Positions 43,501-56,200 of a stretch of 64,000 bases of DNA are shown here, piece by piece. The notes beneath the pieces are model-generated. The model made no database searches, had not been told where the DNA came from, and worked only from the letters and a program-made list of their open reading frames with translations. The number at the start of each line of letters is the position of its first letter. The first letter of the stretch is position 1. Source of the DNA: Pleodorina starrii. Its lineage: Eukaryota; Chlorophyta; Chlorophyceae; Chlamydomonadales; Volvocaceae. The stretch lies in assembly GCA_030267565.1 (NCBI GenBank), contig BRXU01000028.1, forward strand, positions 25,001 through 89,000, written 5' to 3'. A program made the translations under genes and the position numbers.

Positions 43501-44368
43501 GAAGGGTAAGTTTTGCCATCTGACGGGACAGGTCATCTACTCGTGAAGCAAGAGGGTCGACCGGGGCTGCAGGTGCGGCAGGTGGACCCTCTGGGCGTGG
43601 GCGTCCAGCCCAACCGCCTCCATTCGGACGTTGCTCGAATCGTCGAGGATCGGGTTGTCGCTGTGGCGGTGGTGGTGGGCGTGGTGCTTCGGCACGTGGT
43701 GGCGCCCGGTTAACTTCGTTGTTTGCGTGCATTGGCGGGCCGCGCCGTTCATCCCAGCGTCCGTTCCCACGGGGCCCCTCAATACGGGCGTCCATGAGGC
43801 GTGCGTGCGGTGGTCGATAAGGTTCATAACCTTCGGCGAAGTCTTGGCGTTCTAGGCCCTCGCTAACGTATATAGCGTCCCGTATGGCCTCCTCTAGGGT
43901 CGTTGGCCGCATAAGGAAAACTTTGCCGTAGATTTTAACGTGTAGGCCTTGTAGAAAGTTATACATGTGTATGGGGTCGTGACGAACATCTACGCCAAGC
44001 TGTGCGGCTAGATCTCTGTACCGGTCGGCATACTTCCGTACTGTCTCGGTATGCCCCTGCCGGCAACGAGCCAAACGGTTGAAGAGCTCCTCTTGGGTTG
44101 GATCAAATCGTTCTAAGAAGGCCGTACGAAAGGTCGGCCAGTCTCGCATTCCAGCTTCCACGCCAGCTTGCCAACAAGTCGCTTCATCCCCCAACCGGCA
44201 GATGGCCACATCTAGCTGAGCGTTCTCGTCCCAACCGTACATACGGCCGCAACGTTCCACTCTCGCTATCCATTGCCGAGCGCTGTCTCCCAGGCGAAAG
44301 ATAGGTACGGTGTTGACACTAGAAGGATGTGGGCGGTCGCCCTGATGGTGCGCAGCCGCAGCCTCCAT
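40522..44368 (-). CDS. Gypsy gag, protease and reverse transcriptase
   Basis: Open from ATG 44368 to the MITE. The retrotransposon gag core is near the N terminus (WIARVERCGRMYGWDENAQL, RFDPTQEELFNRL, CRQGHTETVRKYADRYRDL), followed by a long Pro-rich stretch. No CCHC knuckle was noticed. The aspartic protease has AVIDSGASHSVITRN (about residue 570) and LLGTDFLYP. After a 400-residue acidic linker the RT has VDMRKVND, SSLDLKSGYWQVPM (motif A), MPMGLKGAAAVF (motif B) and VYLDDILIFS (motif C, about residue 1180), and the thumb/connection (CAFGQRKVVFLGH). It reads into MITE sequence after ARPLY. Otherwise no lesion is seen in this part. Confidence 0.9.
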
Positions 44369-44440
44369 GTTCTAAAAATGGTACTGTTGTTCCTTGTCCA
44401 GGAGTCGTCGAGGGTGCAGCTACGCTCAACCTGAGAACCT

Positions 44441-44454
44441 GGTCTCGATACCAC
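44441..44454 (-). promoter_or_regulatory. Candidate Gypsy primer-binding site
   Basis: On the minus strand TGGTATCGAGACCA, similar to the complement of a tRNA 3' end (TGGTATCAGAGC is the common initiator-Met site). It lies about 75 bp upstream of gag and immediately next to repeat block R. Confidence 0.45.
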
Positions 44455-47238
44455 TACGGCCCACACCCACAACTAACACGACCACCCAAAAATTTTCGCG
44501 TATGGTGGGCTAGTAGGGGCTGGACAGAGAATGCACCAGGAATCGTTCTCGGTGGCTAACTGCCAGTAAGGTCGTAGAAGACGATGTGCCTTACTGTTTT
44601 ACCCAGGACTATTACCCACTGGTCTTGTTCGGTTAGTAGTATTAACCTAACCTACTGATGGATTATAGTTGTGGTGAAGAGTTTGGTCAGCGTAACGTCT
44701 TGAGGCCTAAGGCCCAATGGATGATTCTTTTACTTGATCGGTCAGTAGTTAGTTTAGAGGCCTGAGGCCCAGCTATCGTCTCAGCGATTCGTCGTACAGT
44801 ACGGGACTTGTTGTACACTTGAGGTCTTGCGAACCGGGGAGGTTCGGGGGTTCTTGGACAGGGATCTTAGAGATGAATGTTGGCTGGTTGGGGGAGCGTC
44901 TCGGTACTAGTGTGCTTAAGAGTCAGAGGGTTTGAGTCAGAGATTCCTTGCTTTATTTGCTACAATGGCTCAGAGGTTAGCTCGCGCTTGCGAGGCCTCT
45001 TATTGCCGAACTTATCGAGTCAGTTGAGTTGTGTGTCAAAAGACCGCGGCGACCGGCCTTTTATACTAACGGCGCAAGGCTGTCGTACAGCGTGTTTGGC
45101 CTGGCCAAACCTACTACGGCAACTGTAGGAAAGTGCCCTTTGGCCTCATCCAACCTACTACGGCAACTGTAGGAAAGTGCCCTTTGGCCTCACCCAACCT
45201 ACTACGGCAACTGTAGGAAAGTGCCCTTTGGCCTCACCCAACCTACTACGGCAACTGTAGGAAAGTGCCCTTTGGCCTCGCCCAACCTACTACGGCAGCT
45301 ACGCGAAGGTGTCATCAATCGTCCGACTGCTATTTGCGGCTTCCTCTGTAATGCGAAGTCGCACAACAATGTACTCCACTTCAATGTACTCTATTGTCAA
45401 CTTCCCGCAGCTTCGTTTACGCGTCTAATCAGGCCTCCAACGTCGAACGTCGTATAAGTTCGACAAGACAATGAATTGTACATGACGCAATAAACCCACG
45501 AGTACTGAGAGTACAGATTACTCAGCAGCGCGGGTTTGAACCCACGCACATGCGATATGTAACCGTCTTGCGTATGCGCCCATACTCAGGTGTGATGTTT
45601 TGGTATGTTAATCCATATGGCATGCGTCCGTCCATATTTTGAGCTTATGTCTCAATTACTGTCCATACACCCACAACATCGTTCCACCTTTAGACGCTAC
45701 AGCGGCGCCATGTCTAATGGTTTTGGCACTCCGGTTAACCGGAAAAAAGGACATTTTTCGCTGGACAACAAGCCCTCGCGTGTGGAGCAGACTGCTTATT
45801 CTGCGAGCCTGCGAACCTACGAACCTACGAGCCTACGAACCTACGAACCTGCGAGCCTGCGAACCTACCACCACCACGGTGACGGTATTTTGAGCTTCGA
45901 TGGGTTGCGTTTCCCACACACCCCACCGTGTCTGGGCTCCGTCTCACTCGGATCATATGTGGGTACCCACACGCATTCTTCCCAGATATGCCAGGACACA
46001 TTAATGTTGGACTATCAACCTAAGTTCTACCAGTGCGGGAGACAGGGACATGGCTAAGGAGCCCACCATCAGGGCTCCCATCAGTCTCCAACGAACCCTC
46101 TATCTGCGAAAGTCGGAATCGGACCTGCAACCTTCCGGTCAAAGATTCAGTGCCCTAATTCTTTGGCACTTCCTAGAGCATATATTTAGGTTTACCTTGT
46201 ATTACATGATTGTTATGCCATAATCGATTCCTGCAGGCCTTCCCGGTTTCATCCAGAGCGATGGTACAATGTTGCCGTCCGCAGCGACGCTTGGCTTTGC
46301 CCTCACAATATCCGCATTGAAGTTGCAAGATGTGGCTGCCCGATTGGACTATGCGACGGGCATCGTTAGCGACCTTAACCAAACGGTTCCCGTCGACTCA
46401 CTGACCATCAAGGTAAGCGGGTCGGAGATGGCAACCGTCATCGTCCAAACAAATAATAATAATAATGATACGCCCGGCCGGTAGCCGAGGCGTGGGTTAT
46501 GGGAGCAGAGGGGGTGGGGTGACGGGTTTCCCCGGTCCCAGCCCCCCCCCACCACCACCGCAAGGAACTTAAGACTTGTCCCATCCAAACAAACAATATT
46601 GCCTCTTCTGATCGATGAACAACGAAGTATCGGTTCGTAGGTGGCATGTTTCTCGCTCGTTGCAACTCTCACGCATCGAGCGCAGCATGCCTCAGCACGG
46701 GTACGGTATTAAATGTTTGAGCGCGCAAATGAGGCCCCTGCTTGGACCCATGCATTGCGCCAAATCGTTATGGACTGCAAGAAAGAAAAAATGTTGCTGG
46801 GCGTTACCGGTGTGCAGGGAAAAGCGTTTAGAATCCAAGACCGAGAGTCGTACGCGCTCCGTATTTATACATGACTCGACTATTGATTGGTTGTCCATTT
46901 CCCTTATTACAGAAGGGTTTTGTTTCGTTGACATATCTGACTTCAAGATGCGATTTTACAAATTTTATATCCAAGTCAACCTTTTGCTGGTCTCGCAAAT
47001 AAATGAGAGCAATACGGTACAGTCTGGAAGCCCCTAGACCACCGACCACCCCCAAACTAGCTAAGACCACCCCAAAACCGATGATACAGTGCCTCTTCCG
47101 CTTTGAATGCCTGCAATGCATGCAGCTCGGCGGAACATTCTCCTTTCTGGACGGTTTCGCGACCGTCCATCAAATGGTGCTTTCGGGTTTGTCAAGGGCA
47201 GGTTTCCAAGCCAACCTTACAATCAGCATTCCCGAACT
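44455..47238. repeat. Repeat block R, copy 3 (original locus)
   Basis: A direct repeat of 33857-36563, diverged in its first 350 bp. It has 4.5 units of the 44-bp repeat (about 45107-45300), one more than the other copies, plus a GAACCTAC-type expansion (45809-45867). The T-arm-like motif is mutated here (GGTTTGAACCC, 45533-45543). It includes host exon A and most of exon B. Confidence 0.9.
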
Positions 47239-50200
47239 CAACATGGTGAAGGCGGACGCATCATTATCGTACACGGCTGCTTCCAAGGTTTTCTCGTTCC
47301 AGGTGGGCAGGGTGTGGTAGCCGTGTTTAGCTTATCAAAGATCGTTGACGTCGCGGTTTATTTGCGCTGCAAATGCACCAGGCTCAGTTGTCCATTCAGT
47401 GATCATGCCATGACATTTGCATCAACGGCCTTTATTTCCTTGCGCTTCCGTCTCGTGCGGTCTCGCCTTAATTGCCCACATTATGGAAAGCCTACGACAC
47501 ATTTCAAGATGTATATTTATACAATTTCGGTGCAGATTTCGGGCCGTGCGGCGGTCTTCTCGGGCGCAGTGGTCCTTCAGACTGTTTACCTGACGGTCAA
47601 CAGCCAAAACGGCACATTGCAAGGCAACGCAACGGGAATGCTGGACCAATACAACTCCAGTACGAGCTTCACCTACCAACTGGCCGACCCTAATACCCCT
47701 GGGAGCTCGGGTGCCTTTCAGGAAATGTCCGTCGTGGTGCCCACTGTGAACATGGGAAGGGCCCTGCGCACCATTGGGCCGAGCACCACAAAGATGCTGC
47801 CAAACATCCTGCTCGAAAGGGACATCCCATCGATGAAGCTGTCTAGCGCCAGCGGAGCGTCAGCAGGTGCGTGCACAAGGACGAGCTGGGAAATGCACGG
47901 AAAAAGGTCCTATGTCGCTTCTTGCTTGCCCTACGTAGACTGATAGAGCTTATGCATAGCTTGGTGCTTGGGCTAGGCTTCAAGCACGGCACATACGTAC
48001 AGCGCGGCGAAATGGCTCGACACGAATGAATCCATGCATCCGTGCTCACCTCTCAGCTTACATAATAGACCGAACTAGCGGTTCTCCTTCAAATGCATGT
48101 TTGGATCTGTAGGCCGGCAAGCCAGTAACGTCTAGCGTTACTATCCTTGTTGTGAATGACTGTACCCTACCGACATGCCTCGGCCCTGCCTGCTGCTTTG
48201 CACGCTTGCAGCAGGCCTGTACAGGGTAATCGCAGGACCTACTGCAGATGGCATCCTTGCGGACATTACATTGGATCGGGATGGGGTCTTACTCGGCACT
48301 GTTGAAATAAGGCAGTCATCCTTTGATATCGGCAAGGCGTTAAGTCAGCTTGCGTCCATTAATTTGGGGTCGACCTTCGACGGCGTGGTCACCATCTACC
48401 AGCCGCTTATCACTGTGGTTTCGAACAGAGCTGCCTCCGTGCTGGGATCCACTCGGGGTACGACACGTAAAACCAGCAGCGTTTGTACAAAGTGTACACA
48501 TAGCATAAGTATATGCTTTATGCAGTCATGTAGTTACACTGTATCAATGCTGCTGCGCATGCGCGCCGGGGTGCCTGGGAGTGTCTGCTGGGGGTCTGGG
48601 GGTTGGGGGCGGGTGGGGCAGGCGGGGTGTGCGTGTGTGTAGGTCACCGGCTCCGTCTCATGCTCGTTTCCCTGCTGAATGTTATCGTCCGTACGGACTT
48701 ACTGAGATTGCGGGTTATGAAACGCAGGGACCCTCATGGAGCCGGGCACCTACGTTCGCTCTGACTTGAGTGTGCCGCCACTCATGGGCGACAATCGGTT
48801 CCCCAGCATGATGCGGATTCTGGACGGTGACGGCAACTTCATTTCAGACTTTAAGATAAGCGTAAGTGTTTGCAGTCCTGAAGGCAGGGAAACAGGTTAC
48901 AACAACAGACGCGCATGCAGAACATGGATGCAGCAGAACGAACATGACTGAGCCGGCGGCTACTTATATGGCTGCATGCAGGGAATGACTGAAATCCAGT
49001 CATAGTCCCACGATTAATAAAATAACTCATAAAAGAGGCCGTCTCGACGGCTCGTTTTTTGATTTATTTTATTCAAGACATTAACGCAGTCATTCAATGG
49101 CATGACTTGAGCTTGGTATGACTGGCCACAATCCTGCTGTCTGTAGGGCGTTTCATGACCAGCAGAGATGCGCGTCATGACTCAGTGCATGACTGGTGGG
49201 TGTATGACTAGGTTTATTTTATGACTGTTATCGGCCTGATGTCTTGTTTTCCTGTGTCGCGCATCTGCTGCCGTGTCGTCTGCTCTGAACGCTGTAGTGG
49301 CAAGGCGCATACAGCCCGCTTCGGCACGTCACCATCACGGGCGCCTCCCTTTCAGTGACGAAGGGGATCGGGCTGGTAAGTAAGCTCGCTGAGATCGGTA
49401 CACTCCACTAGAATTGGCCGCACTAAAATCTGATGGATCAATGTTCTCTATATACTGGGTCAATCAAGCTACCTGTCTTCAATGATTTGTTGTTCCAGGT
49501 GTCTTATATATTAATGAGCTAGCTATTTAAAGTGGCGCCTTCATATTATTGTCCACGCAGGTTGGGACTGCCAACGGCACCGTCGTCGGTGTTTCAGTCA
49601 TCCTGGAGGTTGTCGTCGCAGACAGTGCCGCTAAGGACCAGGCGCCAGCGCGCTGGCCTTCACAGCCACGTTCCGAAACATGATCCTGTCCAATGTCATG
49701 GCTACACTCTTCCCATCCACTCCACAATTCATCCTGGACATTCTGAGTAATGTCAAATTCACGGAGCTGGTGTTGTCGTACAACGGCGGCGATATTGGTA
49801 ACCTCGGTATCAGCGGTGTTCCCGACCTCAGCAATGTGCCCGCCCTCAGCAGTATAATAAACTTCTTGGGATTCTCCTCGAATGATGTCCGCATCAAGCC
49901 AGATGCCGGGGGCGCAGTCCAGATTGCCATCGACAAACTTTGGGACCTGGACCTGGGTGACCCTTTCGTTGGAACATCGCGGCTCGCCTTTCAGTTTGGA
50001 ATGTCCCAGAAGGGGGACAGCACGAAGATTGCTTGCGGTGCCGACTTTGTCGCTGGCATCCGCATGTCATTCCTGGACCCCGAGGTCGTTTACTTCAACC
50101 TGGGAGCCACTGTCACGTACGATAGCACTTTGCCACCGCCGGGCATCTCAATCATGCTGAAAGCTAATGTCACATCGAGAATCGCTGTCAAGGGTTTTAA

Positions 50201-53200
50201 CTATATTGCCATTGAACAGATTGGCGGCGTCGTCGGCATTCAACCCCAGCCGTTGTCCATAACATATGTGATGTTCTCTGCTAGAGCGAACTTTGTTGGA
50301 ACCAACGTGGCGGCATGGTTCCTGTACGACCAGGCACAAAAGGACTTCGCATTCACATTTTCGGTGACCAATTTTGACCTCGAGGTACGCGAAGGGGGGG
50401 CGGGATGGGGGGGGTAGAGTAGATGGAAGGGGCGGGAAGGGGGGTCAGGGAGTGATACGTATGCGCCTTTATATAACAATGAGACACTGCGGACGAGGGG
50501 GCACAAAGAACGAAGACACCGCAGCGAAGATAGAGACGGAGGGGGGGAGGGCGAGAAACGGGGGTTGTGTGCAATGCGAAGACGGGACAACGGAGGCGGA
50601 GCGAGGGCGCGACGGGGAGCAGTTAGAGTGGAAGAGTTGAGAAAAGGATCGGATGGAGAAGGTTTACGCGTTTACGCCTGTCACGGATGCACTCCGGCCG
50701 GTCGCACACCATGTAGGTATGCGTGCGTGCTAGGTTTTAAGCAAAAGGTATATGTTCATATGCCATGCATTCTATTAACATGCACTCGTTTCCAACATTC
50801 ACTGATTGCAGAGACTTCTGAACGCCATCGGCGTCGATGTGCGCCTGGGCCCTTTCAACATCAAAATTAACACCGCCTTTGTTTCATTCTCAAAGCGTGA
50901 TATCAACTTCAAACCCCCGCCGGAAGTCAGTAACCAACAGACAATTCCAGCTGGCTTCTTCATGACAGGAGATCTGACCATGTTGTCATTTGCTTTCAAA
51001 TTTAAAACTGCCATCGACTCTGATGGAGTGGAGTTCATGGTTGAAGCATGGGATGTCACGGTGAGTCCCTCGCTCCGCTTGCCGCCCCAACCCAAATTGC
51101 TTCCGAGGTAATCGTAAGTAAGGATGAGCTGACGCATATTGCAGACGGTTACAATAGTCGCGCTACACACAAGCCCTGGTGATTGCTGCTGCTGATGCTT
51201 GTATACATATGTCTGATGGGCCATCATCTTGATTTATGATCCGATTTACCGCACATCTGCAATTATACGTGAGTGCCGCTTGTCCATTCCAGGCATACAT
51301 GTGTTGATACATCGACGCGGCCCCTTTCCCACTTCCCCAATCTTATTCCGAATTACAGAGCGCGGGGATTCTGGGGGCTGCATTCAGCGCTGCACAAAAA
51401 GTCCTTGACATGTGAGTTTTTGTCCTCATTCATTTATATTAACATTGTTATAATTTACTTTTATTAACAAATATACTATGTATATACCATTAATAGTTAT
51501 CGTATCGTAATCGTCAGGTTTTAGTGCAAACGCGCACGTATGCATGCTTGCATGCGCTAATACCGAAGCCGGTGAACTGTAAATCGCTTTGTGGTTTTGC
51601 CACGAATTCGGGAGCCCAACATATTGTTGTTATTTGGTTTTGCAGCCTCCATATCGATATCAAAGTTAGCGACATCATAAGCGTCAACTACGTCAAATTT
51701 GGCCTGGTACTACGCAAGACAAAGGTATGGCTGCCAGCATATACATGTTTATTGATTGTGCCTGGATAAGGGAGGCGGATGCCACGTACGCATTGCATAA
51801 AAAGCAAAGCATTCAAGGTAAGTTACATACAGACGTTTTTTTGTGATAAATGTGATTATTCACGTCCTGAACTCCCTGATGGAGAACCCGCTCACTTTCG
51901 TTGTCATATCGACCGCAGATTGCCATATCATTCTCACTCAGGATGACGTTCCTGGGGATCAAAATAAATATCGACTTGGACTTGCAACTGAATGATCCTT
52001 GGGCGGCGATTGTAAATTTCCTGAAGGAAAAAATCCTTGAGCCGCTGACAGGTATGTACATGTGCGTGCATGTGCACGCAACATAGTTGTTTTCCTTGTA
52101 CATATATAGATGTGTGTTGTGGGGTTGGGCTGTGATATCATCTTTCATGGGGACGAAATGAGGCGCCCGATGCAAAATTTACACAAACCCTTCATCGTTC
52201 CCACGTCCGAGGAAGACGAAGGGTATGGTGGTGAAACGCCGCAATCACGCTAAGGCATGTGCGGATATATGTGTGAGAGTGAGCGACCACGGGATCAGTT
52301 GCAAGCAAGCGCCGCCAGAACAAACAGTTGTTCTACTGTAAGCGCGTGAATCGCAAGCAAGACAAGATATGCATCCTGCAGGGGAGGGGGGGGGAGGAAG
52401 TTATTATTGGAAATATGGATTCGGGCAGTTTCACAGCTATAGATTCAATCGAAGTGAGTCAGCTGGTGGGGCTTCGGTCCTATCAGGGGAGTGGGCCCCG
52501 TAAACAAAGTGTCCGTCTGCATGCCCCGTTGAGATGTAGCCGAAAGGCGGCGCGCGCGGAATGTACGTAAGGCTGAACAGGCTGGCTCCTGTCTACTCAA
52601 TACCAGTATCCTAGGTACTTGGGACCGTTAGGTAGGCGTGTGAATCGGAAGAGACCAAGTCCGGGGCTACGTGGAAGAGGCTGAGTTGAGTGCAACGGGC
52701 TCCGGAGTAGTTGGGGGCAACGGGCTCCGGAGTTTAGGATAGGCGTGCGAGTCGGAAGAGACTAAGTGAAGGGTCCTGTCGTCTATCTACTTGCGCGGAA
52801 GAACCAAATTGTGGCAACAGCTTTTCAACAGCTCTTGACAGTAGATTTCGACAGCCATGACTTGGATCCTTCCCTGGTTGAATCTGTACGGTCCGGCCTT
52901 CCCAACCCCAACCCCGCCACGTGCCATCATAACAGATCTTCAAAGCGAAGTCGCGCATCGCGAAGTTATGACGCAATGTTACTATACTGCACAGCGAACA
53001 TTCTTTTGGGGCGGGGCCTCAGCGCGAAGCGCCCAGGGGGGCGCCGCCCTGTAGGATTGCCCATGTCCGTGCCTGCCTGCCTGCGTCTGCGCGCGGTAAT
53101 AGGGCAAGTGTAAGATCTCGGCCAGCGGCAACGCGATATAAGCAATCCACTACATTCTTTATTGCATGGTATCTGTATTATAGGCTACAAAAATCGTATA

Positions 53201-56200
53201 AGAACAAACCACTTCTGCAGTCTCCATGGACCGAGGCCGAGGTCAAACCAACGCCTCCCGATCCATAATGAATTCCAAAAGATGCATCGTTCCTCATAAT
53301 GGAATTCGGACATACATGACGGCGCGAAATTAATCTTCGTTTCGGTATCCAACTAAAGCGAACATTATTCTTCCCGCGACCACAACACAGCTCTGCTAGC
53401 CGGTCCTACCGCCTTGACGCATATTGTTACTACTACAAAAAATGACAAAGGTTGCAAGGGACAAATAAACCATGACGGGCAAACTGGTTGTTGGACGCCA
53501 TGCCGCAAATACCCGCACGATGCGGCGGTCTTTCGCGGGCCTGCGGGCAAGTCCAGTCGGCAACCTAGGGGACGTCTACATTCCCTGTCCCAATGCTAAA
53601 GTGGTCAAGCCTCTCTATGGCAAATACCTCGGAAGCGAAGCCTTGCACTCTCGTCGGCAAGTGCACGTCGTCGCGACCCTCGCAAACAGTTCCGCTGTCC
53701 TTCTACACGCAAGTCAGCCTGGGTAATATGTGAATGATCCACTCCATGTCTACTGTCAAGTAACTTAAGCCAATGCGCTGGCCGGAAGAGTAGCACAGTG
53801 CCGAGATGGAGCGCGGTGCTATATATTTATACGTGGGGTGGATTGCTGAAGCCACATGGCAGGCAATTCGGGAATACAGCTCTGGCGGTCTACCAGCAGC
53901 GGAGGAATGTTGACACTATCACACTTCACGCCTTCGCCGCCCTAGCACTCAACCTAAACCGTACGGATTGAACGGGGTCCCGCCCTTTTTCCGGCTTCAA
54001 GAAAGCCGACACCAACCCCTTGTCAATTAAGGCTTGCCGATTGGACTTGTCGGCGGCCCGCAGAAGACCGCATTGTTTGTGCATTTGCGGCTGGGCGTCC
54101 AACAACCAGTTTGCCCCTCATAGTTTGTACCTTGCAATTTATTATTATCTGTAATAGTAATATGCGTCGGACCGGCTAGCAGAGCTGTGGCCGGCTTCAT
54201 AATGTCCGCTATGCACATATGAACACCGCGGGATAATTTGGAACGAATAGGAGTTCTGGATGCGTTGGAGCGAGTGCGGCCTCGGTCCATGGACTCAGGC
54301 AAACATCTTTCTACTGACTCCTGCCCTTTTGTCAAGGACTATTTAAGCCGCCCTTAGTGGACTCCTGGACTGAAAACCCGTGTCTGACGTCATAATTAGC
54401 TTAATTAGCTCCGAAGCTGCCAGGGCTGCGGCTGGAGCTTTTAGAGCCTCTAAATAGAGACGAATGCGCCGGGTACAAGAACCCCGACAGCGGCATATAG
54501 CCATTTCTAGAAAAAAAACTTGGCCGGCCAGGGCCAGGGAATGACCGCCAAGTTTCTGGCGTCCGCATGCATACATCTGCTGCCCGCGATACATAGGCGC
54601 CACTGCCCCGTGGTAATGACACTCCTCAAGTCAAGTTGCACCCCCGGAATTAAGAGCAGCACCGCGGCCTTGTGCCGAAAGACCAGTGTCGCTTGAGGGG
54701 GAAAGGGGCTATGGTACATATGTGAGGCCCTTAATAACCTTGAGGGCATTTTGGCTGCTAGAGGGAGGCTTGGTATCAGGATTACCCGAAACCCCATATC
54801 TCCTGGACATTGCGCCCACAAGGTCGTGCAAACACACTTCGAAGCTGGAGTAGTTCCAGGGAACTCTGGTGGCGGCTCACCTTTGGTTTCGCGCTTGTGT
54901 GGGCCACTGCTTGCGTGTGTGTCATGTGGCTGGAGCATCGACTATCTATGCGTACGCAAGCAAGATCCTTGTGTAATGCGATTGAATACGTATCCATTGG
55001 CAACACGCTCCACGTTTCGTTCTCGTGGCCTGCAGCCGCCTGTACCAAGGACACATATGGACGCGGTGTCGGCGGGGTTATAGACTCTTGTCCCTCCGGC
55101 TACGAAAAGCAACTCGCCCTTTGCTACCCCCTCTGTCCTACCGATTGGGAGTACGGGTAAGCCATCTATCTGATTGGTGGACTGTACGCCTCTGAACTTA
55201 TTGGTGCTTGGTGTGAGGTTTTGATTGGCCATGGATAAGTAGGATAGCTAGTCACTTAAAGCCACACACGGCACCGTTCGCATGAACCATTATACATGCT
55301 GATTCAGTGCAGCCGCATACCCGTCGTCACAATCCATCAAAGCACCATCATCTGACAACAAAATGTGCCCTATGCGCAACATTCGATCGAAAAACACGCA
55401 GGTCGTATGGGATCGCCAACATCTGCTACCAGAACTGCCCACCCGGTTATCATGATGATCTCTTTGGTGCCGGTCTTACGTGTAGCCGGCTTGACTGTCC
55501 CGACGGCTCGCACCTTAGCGGACTCATGTGTTACGAAAAGTGAGTATAACTCCCTCCTCGCGATTGTCTTCATCCGTTCTCACTCGGGAAAAGGCCCAGT
55601 CATAAAGCGTCATCTCGGTCATAATCCCAGTCATACACCCAGTCATAAACCCAGTCATAAAGGGGGCGCCAGTCATATTCCCAGTCATAAACCCAGTCAT
55701 AACGTGCTCCCCTGGTCATGGAAAGCGGTCAGGGACAGCACCCGATATGACTGGGGCCAGTCATATAAAGCCCAGTCATATTGTTTATGACTGCAGGGTT
55801 CCGCGAGCGAGCAAATGTGGGGTAGGAGCCGCGGGTCGGAGGGGGTTGCGGGTGTGAGCAGTGTGCAACTACTCTAGTGGTTTTCGCGTTTTCCGGCCCG
55901 CAACTTAGATCGCTTCCTGTTGGGACGTGCTACAGGCCAGGCGCAGCTTGCGCACATGCATTTGAGGCTCAACTTAGACCCGCGGCTGCGGTGTTCCGCG
56001 AGCGAGCAAATGTGGGGTAGGAGCCGCGGGTCGGAGGGGGTTGCGGGTGTGAGCAGTGTGCAACTACTCTAGTGGTTTTCGCGTTTTCTGGCCCGCAACT
56101 TAGATCGCTTCCTGTTGGGACGTGCTACAGGCCAGGCGCAGCTTGCGCACATGCATTTGAGGCTCAACTTAGACCCGCGGCTGCGGTGTTCCGCGAGCGA

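Larger units (their letters stand above)
36564..44454 (-). mobile_element. Ty3/Gypsy LTR retrotransposon, decayed, 5' LTR missing
   Basis: On the minus strand: primer site, gag, protease, RT, RNase H, PHD finger, integrase and C-terminal tail. The integrase-after-RNase H order defines Ty3/Gypsy. A MITE insertion, a frameshift and a nonsense codon make it inactive. A candidate 3' LTR is at the left. On the right the primer site directly abuts repeat block R, so a separate 5' LTR is not seen. Confidence 0.85.

Noticed and set aside
33857..47238. The 2.7-kb direct repeats as the true LTRs of the Gypsy
   Set aside because: Exon B crosses the outer boundary of the right repeat in frame and in phase with exons further downstream, a third partial copy exists without Gypsy, and the outer flanks (TAGCG and CAACA) show no target duplication.
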